Source: Stutzerimonas xanthomarina DSM 18231 (GTDB lineage Bacteria > Pseudomonadota > Gammaproteobacteria > Pseudomonadales > Pseudomonadaceae). From it: 64,000 nucleotides of DNA. The notes beneath the pieces are model-generated. The model had not been told where the DNA came from, ran no database searches, and saw only the letters and a program-made list of their open reading frames with translations. Position 1 is the first letter of the stretch; each line of letters opens with the position of its first letter. Below are positions 37,728-45,882 of this stretch, one piece after another. The stretch is taken from contig NZ_FQXA01000003.1 in the NCBI RefSeq assembly GCF_900129835.1, positions 558,001 through 622,000 on the forward strand. The letters run 5' to 3'. The translations under genes and the position numbers were made by a program.

Positions 37728-37937
37728 ATGTCCAATCGCCAAACCGGTACCGTTAAGTGGTTCAACGATGAGAAAGGCTTCGGCTTCATCACTCCGCAAT
37801 CCGGTGACGACCTTTTCGTACACTTCCGCGCCATCCAAGGCGACGGTTTCAAGAGCCTGAAAGAAGGCCAGCAAGTTTCCTTCGTCGCTACTCGCGGCCA
37901 GAAGGGCATGCAAGCTGAGGAAGTTCAGGTTATCTAA
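37728..37937 (+). CDS. Cold-shock domain protein (CspA family)
   Basis: Single-stranded nucleic-acid-binding protein of 69 residues, one OB fold. The ATG at 37728 has AAGGAG 10 nt upstream. RNP1 is KGFGFITP and RNP2 is DLFVHFRAI; the opening [16 protein letters not shown] is the standard family start. RNA chaperone role at low temperature is family knowledge. Several paralogues are usual in pseudomonads, so I give no letter. A strong terminator follows 18 bp later. Confidence 0.95.
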   Translation: MSNRQTGTVKWFNDEKGFGFITPQSGDDLFVHFRAIQGDGFKSLKEGQQVSFVATRGQKGMQAEEVQVI

Positions 37938-37955
37938 CCTGAAGCTTCTCTGCTG

Positions 37956-37985
37956 AAAAAGCCCCGCTTCGGCGGGGCTTTTTTA
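37956..37985 (+). terminator. Intrinsic terminator after the cold-shock gene
   Basis: 7-bp GC stem (GCCCCGC/GCGGGGC) closed by a TTCG tetraloop, A5 before and T7 after. A textbook bidirectional terminator. Confidence 0.93.
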
Positions 37986-38142
37986 TGCCTGCGATTTGCT
38001 ACAGCTTCAGCAAGACCGGGCGAGAGACTGGCCTCTGGCTGACATTACGCTAAAAGATGCCCCCGCCGACTTTGTCCGTGGGAGCGGTCTTGACCGCGAA
38101 GCGACCCAAACCGTCGAACCACGTCACTGCCCCAACACGCTC

Positions 38143-38272
38143 AAAGTGGTGGCGCTCTCTGGCGGCTGCCTTTCAATTAATGACCGAGGAGATGGCAATA
38201 GGTGCGCTGCTCGAGCTGCGCCACACCCATATCCTAAAGAACAACGCCTACCTCGGCCTGATCCGCCACCGT
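38143..38272 (+). pseudogene. Decayed fragment of gcl
   Basis: Reads KVVALSGG (38143-38166), then after a frameshift FQLMTEEMAIGALLELRHTH and [13 protein letters not shown] (38171-38271). This lines up with the intact Gcl segment [43 protein letters not shown] encoded near 18296-18423. NNAYLGLIR is characteristic of glyoxylate carboligase, so a piece of a second gcl is preserved here, between the cold-shock gene and mrp, with substitutions and a frameshift. No ThDP domain before or after it can be seen. Confidence 0.78.
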
Positions 38273-38275
38273 CGA

Positions 38276-39370
38276 TCAATCGTCGGACACACTGATGTTC
38301 GGCATCGACTGCGCGATGATCTGCCCGCTCATCGCGATCCGTGCACCGACGCTTCGAGCCATTTGCTGGTAGATCATCGCGATCTGGCTTTCCGGATCGG
38401 CAATCGTGGTGGGCTTGCCGGCATCGGCCTGGCTACGGATGGCGATCGACAGCGGCAACGAGGCCAGCAGCTCAACGTTGTACTGCGCTGCCAGCTTCTC
38501 GCCACCGCCTTCGCCGAACAGATGCTCCGCGTGCCCGCAGTTCGAGCAGATATGGATGGCCATGTTTTCCACGACACCCAGCACTGGAATGTTGACCTTA
38601 CGGAACATCTCCACACCCTTCTTCGCATCCAGCAGCGCCAGATCCTGAGGCGTGGTGACGATGACCGCACCAACCACCGGCACCTTCTGCGCCAGAGTGA
38701 GTTGGATGTCACCGGTGCCCGGCGGCATGTCCACCACAAGGTAATCGAGATCATTCCACGCAGTCTGGGTGATGAGCTGCAGCAAGGCGCCGGATACCAT
38801 CGGGCCACGCCACACCATCGGCGTCTTGTCATCGGCCAGAAACGCCATCGACATGATCTGCACACCGTGAGCCTCCAGCGGGATAAACGCCTTGTTGTCG
38901 CGAATTTTCGGGCGAGTGCCTTCTGGAATACCGAACATGATGCCCTGGCTCGGCCCGTAGATATCAGCATCCAGCACACCTACGCGCGCGCCCTCGCGCG
39001 CTAACGCCAGCGCCAAATTGGCGGCGGTGGTGGATTTCCCCACACCACCCTTGCCGGAGGCAACAGCAATGATGTTCTTCACGTTGGAGAGAGACGGCAG
39101 CTGATCCTGCGCCTTGTGCGAACGGATTACACAATCGACCTGAACGTCAGCGCGCGTCACGCCGTCAAGCTGCTCGACGGCCATCGCCAGCATTTGCGCC
39201 CAGCCGCTACGAAATAGACCGGCAGCGTAGCCCAGCTCGATCTGCACGCTGACGCGGTCGCCCTGAATCTCGATGGAACGCACGCAACCGGCGCTCACCG
39301 GGTCCTGGTTCAGGTTAGGGTCGGTGTACTGACGCAGTACGGCTTCCACAGCTTCGCGTGTGACGGTCAT
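38276..39370 (-). CDS. mrp: Mrp/ApbC-type iron-sulfur carrier P-loop ATPase
   Basis: ParA-like ATPase that carries and delivers Fe-S clusters, 364 residues. Start at 39370 has GGGAG 5 nt upstream; a form four residues longer does not. N-terminal MIP18/DUF59 domain about 1-90, then the ATPase with deviant Walker A VASGKGGVGKST at about 105, Walker B LVVDMPPGTGD near 210, and the cluster-binding pair CSNCGH near 265. Divergent from metG, the usual pseudomonad arrangement. Its 3' end is next to the gcl fragment. Confidence 0.93.
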   Translation of the reverse strand: MTVTREAVEAVLRQYTDPNLNQDPVSAGCVRSIEIQGDRVSVQIELGYAAGLFRSGWAQMLAMAVEQLDGVTRADVQVDCVIRSHKAQDQLPSLSNVKNIIAVASGKGGVGKSTTAANLALALAREGARVGVLDADIYGPSQGIMFGIPEGTRPKIRDNKAFIPLEAHGVQIMSMAFLADDKTPMVWRGPMVSGALLQLITQTAWNDLDYLVVDMPPGTGDIQLTLAQKVPVVGAVIVTTPQDLALLDAKKGVEMFRKVNIPVLGVVENMAIHICSNCGHAEHLFGEGGGEKLAAQYNVELLASLPLSIAIRSQADAGKPTTIADPESQIAMIYQQMARSVGARIAMSGQIIAQSMPNISVSDD

Positions 39371-39563
39371 GACTACTCCCAAGAAAACCTAGTAAAACAG
39401 ACGGGCATCTTACCCCGTGGTGCCGTATGGGCTCATCAACCGCGTCAACATGGCGCGGCACTCGATATTCGACATGCGCCACCCGCTCCAGTGCGGATGA
39501 AAAAAAACTGCGTGACCTTTATAGTGGCCGACTCACTTCGCAACCTCGACTGCAGATTTCCCA

Positions 39564-41606
39564 ATGTCCGAAGCCCGTCAGATCCTCGTTACCAGTGCCT
39601 TGCCCTACGCCAACGGTTCGATTCACCTTGGCCATATGCTCGAGTACATCCAGACGGACATGTGGGTGCGGTTTCAGAAGCTGCGCGGCAACCAGTGCAT
39701 TTATGTATGTGCCGATGACGCTCATGGCTCAGCCATCATGCTGCGTGCCGAAAAGGAAGGCATCACGCCCGAGCAACTGATCGCCAATGTGCAGGCCGAA
39801 CACAGCGCCGACTTCGCGGACTTCCTGGTCAGTTTCGACAACTTCCATTCGACCCATTCGGAAGAGAACCGCGAGCTGTCCGAGATGATCTACACCCGCC
39901 TGCGCGATGCCGGCCACATCGCCACCCGCTCGGTGACCCAGTATTTCGATCCCGAGAAAGGCATGTTCCTCGCCGACCGCTTCATCAAGGGCACCTGCCC
40001 GAAGTGCGCCGCCGAAGACCAGTACGGCGACAACTGCGAAAAGTGCGGCGCCACCTACGAGCCCACCGAACTGAAGAACCCACGCTCGGCCATCTCCGGC
40101 GCCACGCCAGTGCTGCGCGACTCCAAGCACTTCTTCTTCAAGCTGCCCGACTTCGAGGCGATGCTGAAGGAATGGACCCGCAGCGGCAGCCTGCAGGAGT
40201 CGGTCGCCAACAAGATCGCCGAATGGCTCGACAGCGGCCTGCACGAGTGGGACATCTCCCGCGATGCGCCCTATTTCGGCTTCGAGATCCCCGATGAGCC
40301 CGGCAAGTACTTCTACGTCTGGCTGGACGCGCCGATCGGTTACATGGCCAGCTTCAAGAACCTCTGCGCGCGCCGCCCGGAGCTGGATTTCGATGCGTTC
40401 TGGAAGAAGGATTCCACCACTGAGCTTTACCACTTCATCGGTAAGGACATCATCAACTTCCACACCCTGTTCTGGCCCGCCATGCTCGAAGGTGCCGGCC
40501 TGCGCAAGCCTACCGCCGTTGCGGTGCACGGCTACCTGACGGTGAATGGGCAGAAGATGTCCAAGTCACGCGGCACCTTTATCAAGGCGCGCACCTACCT
40601 TGAACACCTGAACCCGGAATACCTGCGCTACTACTACGCCGCCAAGCTCGGCCGCGGCGTGGACGACCTGGACCTGAACCTTGAAGACTTCGTGCAGAAG
40701 GTCAATTCGGATCTGGTCGGCAAGGTCGTCAACATCGCCAGCCGTTGTGCAGGCTTCATTCACAAGGGTAACGGCGGCCTGATGGTCGAGCGCAACGCCG
40801 CACCGGAACTCACCGACGCCTTCCAGTCCGCCGCTCCGTCCATTGCCGACGCCTACGAAAACCGCGATTTCGCCCGCGCCATGCGCGAGATCATGGCGCT
40901 GGCCGACCGCGCCAATGCCTGGATTGCCGACAAGGCGCCCTGGGCACTGAACAAGCAGGACGGCATGCAGGATGAAGTCCAGGCCATCTGCGCCACCGGC
41001 ATCAACCTGTTCCGCCAGCTGGTGATCTTCCTCAAGCCAGTGCTGCCCAATCTGGCCGCCGACGCCGAGCGCTTCCTGAACGTCGAGCCGCTGGGCTGGA
41101 CCGACCTGCAAACGCTGCTGACCAACCATCAGCTGAACGCCTTCACCCCGCTATTGACCCGTATCGAGCCTGCCAAAATCGAAGCCATGATCGAATCCTC
41201 CAAGGAAGACCTCGCCTCTACCGAAACCGCCGCCCAACCGAGCGGCAATGGCGAGCTGACCAAAGAGCCCATCGCTGCCGAAATCGCCTTTGACGCCTTC
41301 GCCGCCGTGGACCTGCGCATCGCGCTGATCGAGAAGTGCGAATTCGTGAAAGGTGCGGATAAGCTGCTGCGCCTGACACTCGACATCGGCGATGCCAAGC
41401 GCAACGTTTTCTCCGGCATCAAGAGCGCCTACCCCGACCCAAGCAAACTGGAAGGTCGCCTGACCCTATACGTCGCCAACCTCGCCGCGCGCAAGATGAA
41501 GTTCGGCATCTCCGAAGGCATGGTGCTGGCTGCCGGCCCTGGCGGCGAAGAGATTTACCTGCTCAGCCCTGACAGCGGCGCCAAGCCCGGTCAGCGCGTG
41601 AAGTAA
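39564..41606 (+). CDS. metG: Methionyl-tRNA synthetase
   Basis: Charges tRNA-Met; 680 residues, with the C-terminal dimerisation domain. Class I marks: HIGH-like SIHLGHML near residue 20, the zinc knuckle [18 protein letters not shown] (about 145-162), and KMSKS in [11 protein letters not shown] near 334. The C-terminal tRNA-binding OB domain (about 575-680, with [31 protein letters not shown]) makes the dimeric long form. A terminator follows at 41621. Confidence 0.97.
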   Translation: MSEARQILVTSALPYANGSIHLGHMLEYIQTDMWVRFQKLRGNQCIYVCADDAHGSAIMLRAEKEGITPEQLIANVQAEHSADFADFLVSFDNFHSTHSEENRELSEMIYTRLRDAGHIATRSVTQYFDPEKGMFLADRFIKGTCPKCAAEDQYGDNCEKCGATYEPTELKNPRSAISGATPVLRDSKHFFFKLPDFEAMLKEWTRSGSLQESVANKIAEWLDSGLHEWDISRDAPYFGFEIPDEPGKYFYVWLDAPIGYMASFKNLCARRPELDFDAFWKKDSTTELYHFIGKDIINFHTLFWPAMLEGAGLRKPTAVAVHGYLTVNGQKMSKSRGTFIKARTYLEHLNPEYLRYYYAAKLGRGVDDLDLNLEDFVQKVNSDLVGKVVNIASRCAGFIHKGNGGLMVERNAAPELTDAFQSAAPSIADAYENRDFARAMREIMALADRANAWIADKAPWALNKQDGMQDEVQAICATGINLFRQLVIFLKPVLPNLAADAERFLNVEPLGWTDLQTLLTNHQLNAFTPLLTRIEPAKIEAMIESSKEDLASTETAAQPSGNGELTKEPIAAEIAFDAFAAVDLRIALIEKCEFVKGADKLLRLTLDIGDAKRNVFSGIKSAYPDPSKLEGRLTLYVANLAARKMKFGISEGMVLAAGPGGEEIYLLSPDSGAKPGQRVK

Positions 41607-41620
41607 CGATGTGATGCGAG

Positions 41621-41648
41621 AAGCCCGGCGCAATGCCGGGCTTTTCTT
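41621..41648 (+). terminator. Intrinsic terminator after metG
   Basis: 8-bp stem (AGCCCGGC/GCCGGGCT), 5-nt loop, then TTTTC-T4, 15 bp after the metG stop. Confidence 0.85.
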
Positions 41649-41702
41649 TTCGAAGCCGCTACGCTCCACCGCATTGAGCGCTGCCACTGCCCGGAGGCGG
41701 TT

Positions 41703-41912
41703 ATGACTGATTCGCCTGACACCAATACATGTCCGATCTGCGGCGAGTTCAACCAGTGCGGCTTAGCCAACCCAGCCACTGCCACACGGCCTTGCTGGTG
41801 CTTCACCGCCGAAATAGCACCTGTAGCCCGCGATCAGATCCCGGACGACGCGCTGAACAAAGCCTGCATCTGCCCCCGTTGCGCGCGCGGCGAGTTGCCT
41901 TCAAAACCCTGA
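41703..41912 (+). CDS. Cysteine-rich CWC-family protein
   Basis: 69 residues with eight-cysteine pattern CPICGEFNQCGLAN...PCWCFTAEI...ACICPRCARG, which defines the cysteine-rich CWC family (the PCWC/CWC motif in the centre). It probably binds zinc; function is unknown. Its stop overlaps the start of the pseudouridine synthase gene (TGATG), so translation is coupled, the same pairing seen in many pseudomonads. Confidence 0.85.
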   Translation: MTDSPDTNTCPICGEFNQCGLANPATATRPCWCFTAEIAPVARDQIPDDALNKACICPRCARGELPSKP

Positions 41913-42604
41913 TGCGCCTCGACCGCTTCCTCGCCAACCTGCCGCATTGCAGCCACCGCCAGGCGCGCCTGCTGCTAGCCTCGGGCCGTACTTCGGTAAA
42001 TGGCGCGACGGTGTACGACGGCACCCAGGACGTTCGCGTGTTCGACCGAATCGAGCTGGATGGCCAGTTGCTGCAGGCCGGCAAACCAGCACGCTTCTTT
42101 ATGCTGAACAAACCAGCCGGTTGCGTCAGCGCCACTGCGGATCCGAGAAATTCTACGGTGCTCGACCTGCTCCATGAACCGGACAAAGAAGAGCTGCACA
42201 TCGCCGGCCGACTGGACTTCAACACCACCGGCCTGATGATCATCACCAACGACGGTCTTTGGTCACGTCGCCTGACGCAACCACAAAGCCTGTTGGGCAA
42301 AACCTACCTCGTGGAAACGGAAGCCCCCATCGACCCCAACTGCGTCGACCGCTTCGCCCAAGGTCTCTACTTTCGCTTCGAGAACCTCACCACCCTACCC
42401 GCCGAGCTCGAACTGCTCGGCTCGCACCAGGCTCGTTTGACCTTGCATGAAGGCCGCTACCATCAAGTCAAGCGCATGTTCGGCCACTTCAATAACAAGG
42501 TCACCGCGCTACACCGCGAACGCATGGGCCCATTGCTGCTTGACGACACTCTCGCTCATGGCCACTACCGCAGCCTGACCACGGAAGAAATCAAGCAAAT
42601 CTGA
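41912..42604 (+). CDS. RsuA-family pseudouridine synthase
   Basis: rRNA pseudouridine synthase, 230 residues, probably 16S position 516 or a close relative. Start ATG at 41912 shares one base with the upstream stop; a longer reading overlaps the CWC gene out of frame. S4-like RNA-binding domain 1-55 (MRLDRFLANLPHCSHRQARLLL), then the catalytic domain with GRLDFNTTGLMIITNDG holding the catalytic Asp near residue 100, and RYHQVKRMFGHF near 180. Exact target not decidable by eye, so no symbol is given. Confidence 0.85.
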   Translation: MRLDRFLANLPHCSHRQARLLLASGRTSVNGATVYDGTQDVRVFDRIELDGQLLQAGKPARFFMLNKPAGCVSATADPRNSTVLDLLHEPDKEELHIAGRLDFNTTGLMIITNDGLWSRRLTQPQSLLGKTYLVETEAPIDPNCVDRFAQGLYFRFENLTTLPAELELLGSHQARLTLHEGRYHQVKRMFGHFNNKVTALHRERMGPLLLDDTLAHGHYRSLTTEEIKQI

Positions 42605-42670
42605 CCTCAGAGGTGAATAAACGTCGCACCCGCTTCTACTCACACCATCCTTCTGGTAAAAAGGCGCCAC

Positions 42671-42744
42671 GCGGGCGTCGTATAATGGCATTACCTGAGC
42701 TTCCCAAGCTCATGACGAGGGTTCGATTCCCTTCGCCCGCTCCA
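42671..42744 (+). tRNA. tRNA-Gly, anticodon CCC
   Basis: 74 nt with a complete cloverleaf: acceptor GCGGGCG (42671-42677) pairs with CGCCCGC before TCCA; anticodon stem GAGC/GCTC encloses the loop TTCCCAA, giving anticodon CCC; the T loop has GTTCGATTC. The CCA end is encoded. It reads the GGG glycine codon. Confidence 0.95.
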
Positions 42745-42756
42745 GATACAACACGA

Positions 42757-42784
42757 TAAGGCCCTGTGTTTACAGGGCTTTTTC
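42757..42784 (+). terminator. Intrinsic terminator after tRNA-Gly
   Basis: 7-bp stem (GCCCTGT/ACAGGGC), 4-nt loop and T5, 12 bp past the tRNA. Confidence 0.88.
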
Positions 42785-42844
42785 GTTCCTGGCTTTTGGT
42801 GGTATCGAATAAGGGTTGAACGGGGCGAGCCGTACAGGCTGAGA

Positions 42845-43093
42845 TCAGACGGACGTCAGCGCCTGGATGACGTGCTTAGGATCGTTATGGATGGCGCGCA
42901 GCAGAGCCTTTGCCGGCCCGGTCGGTTCACGTTGGCCTTGTTCCCAGTTACGCAGCGTACCCAGTTGAATATCGATCATGGCTGCCAACTTGGCTTGGGT
43001 CAGCCCGGTCGCCTTGCGGATCTCTTTCACCCGCAGCGAGTCAACGACGAACTCCCGCGAGGGTTCACGTTTGCCACGGTGAATCTGGTCCAT
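42845..43093 (-). CDS. Helix-turn-helix antitoxin-like protein (NadS/HigA type), with in-frame amber just upstream
   Basis: 82-residue XRE-type protein in the form of NadS/HigA antitoxins: REPSREFVVDSLRVKEIRKA, helix-turn-helix GLTQAKLAAMIDIQLGTLRNWEQGQREPTGPAKALLR. The frame continues upstream of this ATG as MIHRLEDLMEGV, then TAG (43099-43097), then Q and this start. The upstream ATG (43135) has AGGTG 6 nt before it, and its residues fit the usual N-terminus of the family, so the original gene probably began there and now carries a stop at codon 13. The form from 43093 (GGAAGG 10 nt upstream) may still be made. No toxin gene adjoins it. Confidence 0.72.
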   Translation of the reverse strand: MDQIHRGKREPSREFVVDSLRVKEIRKATGLTQAKLAAMIDIQLGTLRNWEQGQREPTGPAKALLRAIHNDPKHVIQALTSV

Positions 43094-43139
43094 CTGCTAG
43101 ACGCCTTCCATAAGGTCTTCAAGTCGATGGATCATGACT

Positions 43140-43154
43140 TGCACCTGAAGTGCA
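43140..43154. promoter_or_regulatory. TGCAC-N5-GTGCA palindrome upstream of the antitoxin-like gene
   Basis: An inverted repeat with 5-bp arms covers the putative ribosome site of the upstream start (43135). Antitoxin repressors commonly bind such sites over their own promoter; here that is an inference. Confidence 0.4.
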
Positions 43155-43294
43155 GGCTTTCCTGTTCATGTTTGGGTGGTCGATTGTAAGGGCTGCTGCA
43201 GCCAAGAACGCGCCACTGACGCGTGCGGCTTTCGCCTAGATCGTCGCGCGATGCTTTAATTATTCGGGCACTGGAATCGTCATTGGAGCGTATT

Positions 43295-43762
43295 TTGAAA
43301 ACAGTAGACCCAGTCGTCTTCATGCAGATCAACGATCTACTCTGCCGGTTCTTCTTGACCTTCGATAGCCGGGATTGGCCAGCCATGGTTGAATGCCTGG
43401 CGCCTCAGGTCGCGATTGATTACTCGTCCTCGGGGCGCGAGCAGCCGATGTCGATGTCCGGTCCGGACTTTGTCAGCCGCAGGCAGAACGCTGTAGACAC
43501 GCTGGCCAAGCACCATAGCTTTTCCAACCTCTTGATTACGCCTAGCGCAGACGAGCATGTCGTCGGGGCGCGGTGCAATTACCTGATTCTTCGCTTTGAC
43601 CCGGCCGGCTCGGACGCGGACTTTTTCCACTCGTGTGGCAGCTATGAGTTCGGCTTCGAGAACATCGACAGCGACTGGAAGATTTCGAGCATCAAGCAGA
43701 ACACGCTGCGCAGCTGGGGCAACGCAAGTCTGCATGGCGGAACGTCAAAAGGGAAAGCCTGA
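43295..43762 (+). CDS. SnoaL/NTF2-like protein
   Basis: 155 residues if started at the TTG at 43295 (GGAG 7 nt upstream); an ATG at 43322 gives a form 9 residues shorter. Fold marks of the SnoaL-like cone: INDLLCRFFLTFDSRDWPAMVECLAP, VAIDYSSSG, SNLLITPSADEHVVGARCNYLI, and a closing strand pair FGFENIDSDWKISSIKQNTLRSWG. Such proteins are isomerases, dehydratases or ligand binders; nothing here fixes the activity. It stands alone before a terminator. Confidence 0.65.
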   Translation: MKTVDPVVFMQINDLLCRFFLTFDSRDWPAMVECLAPQVAIDYSSSGREQPMSMSGPDFVSRRQNAVDTLAKHHSFSNLLITPSADEHVVGARCNYLILRFDPAGSDADFFHSCGSYEFGFENIDSDWKISSIKQNTLRSWGNASLHGGTSKGKA

Positions 43763-43780
43763 CCAGCTATTCGAGTAGTA

Positions 43781-43818
43781 AAAAAGCCCTGCCGGTCAGA
43801 TGCGCAGGGCTTTTTTTT
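43781..43818. terminator. Intrinsic terminator between SnoaL-like and hydrolase genes
   Basis: 7-bp stem (GCCCTGC/GCAGGGC) with an 11-nt loop, A-rich before and T8 after, in the gap between two convergent genes. Confidence 0.88.
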
Positions 43819-43832
43819 CCGTCGCTAGTGAA

Positions 43833-45239
43833 TCAATTGCTCGGGCAAGCCGGCAGCGCGGACCGATTCTGCGTGCCGTCGTTGCGCGTGAACTCGCAGC
43901 CATAGGCGGGATTGGCTACGACGCGCGGGTTAAGGACGTTATCGCCGGCCGGCTTGATGCCCTGCTGCTCCCACTGCAGCATCGCCGCCATCGCTTCGAC
44001 CTGTTCCTGGTAGGTGAAATCGCAGTGGCTAGGCGCACGAATGGCGCGTTGCACCAGCAATTCCCCATTGCCATTGGCTTCGGCGTTGCGACGATAGATC
44101 TGCTGATGCTTGAACGGCACGTACAGGTCGCCGAGGGTGTGAATGCTGACCACCGGGACGTTGAACTGGCCGTTCACGACCGGAATCCAGCGCAGGCCGT
44201 CCGGGCGGATGCTGTTGGCCGGCGGATGTCCGATTACGCGGATGATCGCGTCATTGAATTCACGCTCCTCACGAGACATCGCCTTGTTCGTATCGAACTG
44301 GTAGCGCGTGGCGAGGTTGCCCGAGAGCGAATCGGCGAGGATGCCGTCGACCGAGCCATCACGGCCCCCCGTCCCCAACACGACACTTTGCAGGCTGGTA
44401 CGGAAGCCTTCGGCAAAGATCGGGCGCTCGCCACCGCTGAGCTCACGCACGATGCCTTCCAGTTTCTCGCCCTGTGGTGATGGATCGGTCGGATAGGTTT
44501 CCCACAGCGCACCGATGATCTGCGGCAGCTTGGCCTGGAAGTCGGTCGCCGGGAAGCTGGTCGGGCCCTGACCTGCCAGGTGCTGCGCGGCCAGGGTGAA
44601 GTTCATCAGATACTCGAACTCGTACACATCGCCGGTCACGCCGCACATTGGCACCGAGCCGCTGTAGCGCACCGGATTGTTCGCGGTGGCGTAGGTCTCG
44701 GCCTCGACCGCAGCGGCCGCGACGTGGCCACCCATGGAGTGCCCGGTAATATAGGTTTTGCTCGGCTCTGCCTTGCCGGTCAGGCTGCTGAAGGCCAGCG
44801 CCAGGGCGTTGGTGTCTTCAATGCCGACGCGCACATCGTAGTAATTCTTGCTGTAGCTGGAGGCGGCCCAGGCATAGCCCTGTTGCAGCAGCCATGGTCG
44901 GATTGGCGGTGGCCCCACGGTAAGCTCCGGGCCTGTGCCCCGAAAGCCGTGCGCGTACATCACCAACATGCCGTTCCAGTTTGGCGGCACTTCGATCTGG
45001 TACGACGAACCCTCGTAAATACCGGTCCAGCGCTCGCTGGGCAGGCCGGGGAAAGCAGCTAGCGGCGAGACGATTGGAACGAAGACGCGCAAATCCTGTA
45101 CGCGGGACTCGCTATGGGACACCGGTGGTTTGATCGGTTTCGACCGTGCCTGAACATCGGCAGCGATTCCGATGGTGCCAACCAGCATGACGCCAGCGGC
45201 GGTACGCGCACAGGCTGAAGCCAACTTGCTTGGGAGCAT
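43833..45239 (-). CDS. Exported alpha/beta hydrolase
   Basis: 468 residues. Signal peptide of about 31 residues (two basic residues, hydrophobic GVMLVGTIGIAADV, then QA). Hydrolase fold: oxyanion-type NGMLVMYAHGFRG near residue 95, nucleophile elbow GHSMGGHVAAA (Ser167) and a catalytic His likely in APSHCDFTYQEQ near residue 415. Length and the long insert between nucleophile and His are larger than in simple esterases. Probably a secreted or periplasmic lipase/esterase, perhaps polyester- or steroid-directed, but the substrate cannot be told. Confidence 0.78.
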   Translation of the reverse strand: MLPSKLASACARTAAGVMLVGTIGIAADVQARSKPIKPPVSHSESRVQDLRVFVPIVSPLAAFPGLPSERWTGIYEGSSYQIEVPPNWNGMLVMYAHGFRGTGPELTVGPPPIRPWLLQQGYAWAASSYSKNYYDVRVGIEDTNALALAFSSLTGKAEPSKTYITGHSMGGHVAAAAVEAETYATANNPVRYSGSVPMCGVTGDVYEFEYLMNFTLAAQHLAGQGPTSFPATDFQAKLPQIIGALWETYPTDPSPQGEKLEGIVRELSGGERPIFAEGFRTSLQSVVLGTGGRDGSVDGILADSLSGNLATRYQFDTNKAMSREEREFNDAIIRVIGHPPANSIRPDGLRWIPVVNGQFNVPVVSIHTLGDLYVPFKHQQIYRRNAEANGNGELLVQRAIRAPSHCDFTYQEQVEAMAAMLQWEQQGIKPAGDNVLNPRVVANPAYGCEFTRNDGTQNRSALPACPSN

Positions 45240-45547
45240 GAGAGGTTCCTCGGTGGTTTATTGTTTTTGTTCTAGCGATGCGAGCTTTGCCGGGCATGCC
45301 AAGCGCAAGCGGTACGCGCACTCCAGACTAACCGTGGCAGAAAGCTTGGACCTGTCAAACGATCCGGCTGCTCGGAGGATGGGCGGCTATGTCGTCTCGG
45401 AAATATCACAACTGACGTCGTGCTTATGAAAGGCACGTTCGGCAAACGAAGTGAGCGCAGGGTGACGAGCAGAGACCATGTCTCTGACGTCACGTGACGG
45501 GAACTGGATGGCGGACGCCATGCAATCGGAGGGAGGGTGTAGCGGCG
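45240..45547. other. Intergenic region, no gene seen
   Basis: 308 bp between the hydrolase start and the small lipoprotein gene. I found no coding sequence or RNA structure that I can defend. A palindromic GACGTCACGTGAC near 45487-45499 is too short to interpret. Confidence 0.35.
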
Positions 45548-45715
45548 TTAGCAGTTACCCTTCTTGGCCTGGCCCGGCGGGCAATGGTTGCCGCCATGGC
45601 CACCGCCATCACCGATGTCGATACCGACTCCTGGCAAGCGCAGGCTGCAGCCAGTCATCAACAGAGCCGCCAGCACGACGGCCGCGGCGCGAGTCATTAC
45701 GGATTGCGCTTTCAT
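45548..45715 (-). CDS. Small lipoprotein, Gly/His-rich
   Basis: 55 residues. The ATG at 45715 has AGGAG 7 nt upstream; a longer reading is discarded. Lipobox LMTGC at residues 20-24 (AALLMTGC), so the mature lipoprotein is only about 32 residues: CSLRLPGVGIDIGDGGGHGGNHCPPGQAKKGNC. The three mature cysteines and two histidines could bind metal. This pattern (GHGGNHCPPGQAKKGNC) occurs in many small pseudomonad lipoproteins; function unknown. Confidence 0.7.
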   Translation of the reverse strand: MKAQSVMTRAAAVVLAALLMTGCSLRLPGVGIDIGDGGGHGGNHCPPGQAKKGNC

Positions 45716-45836
45716 TGGAATACTCCTGAATTTCCTGATGGGCGCCGAAGCCCGGCGCCTGGAAGGCAGTATCCACTGCTGCGCCACTGGGCGACAGCGG
45801 CATCTACCATTTGAATCCGGTGGCAGGCGAAGGTGA

Positions 45837-45876
45837 CTCGACAGGATCATCGCCAGCGGGCGACGATCCTGTCGAG
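45837..45876 (-). terminator. Long hairpin after putP copy 1
   Basis: An 18-bp stem with one mismatch (45837-45854 with 45859-45876) closed by a 4-nt loop, starting 6 bp after the stop of the minus-strand putP gene. It lacks a T tract, but its stability and place suggest transcript-end function. Confidence 0.7.
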
Positions 45877-45882
45877 GCCTGC

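Noticed and set aside
38057-39004. 315-codon plus-strand frame covering the gcl fragment and running into mrp
   Set aside because: Only its first third carries Gcl-like sequence; the rest is antisense to mrp. Treated as a pseudogene fragment instead.
43132-43386. Possible toxin gene upstream of the antitoxin-like gene
   Set aside because: The 84-codon reading has no RelE/HigB features and overlaps the SnoaL-like gene antisense.
45487-45499. GACGTCACGTGAC palindrome as an operator
   Set aside because: Too short and isolated, with no matching copy and no clear promoter beside it.
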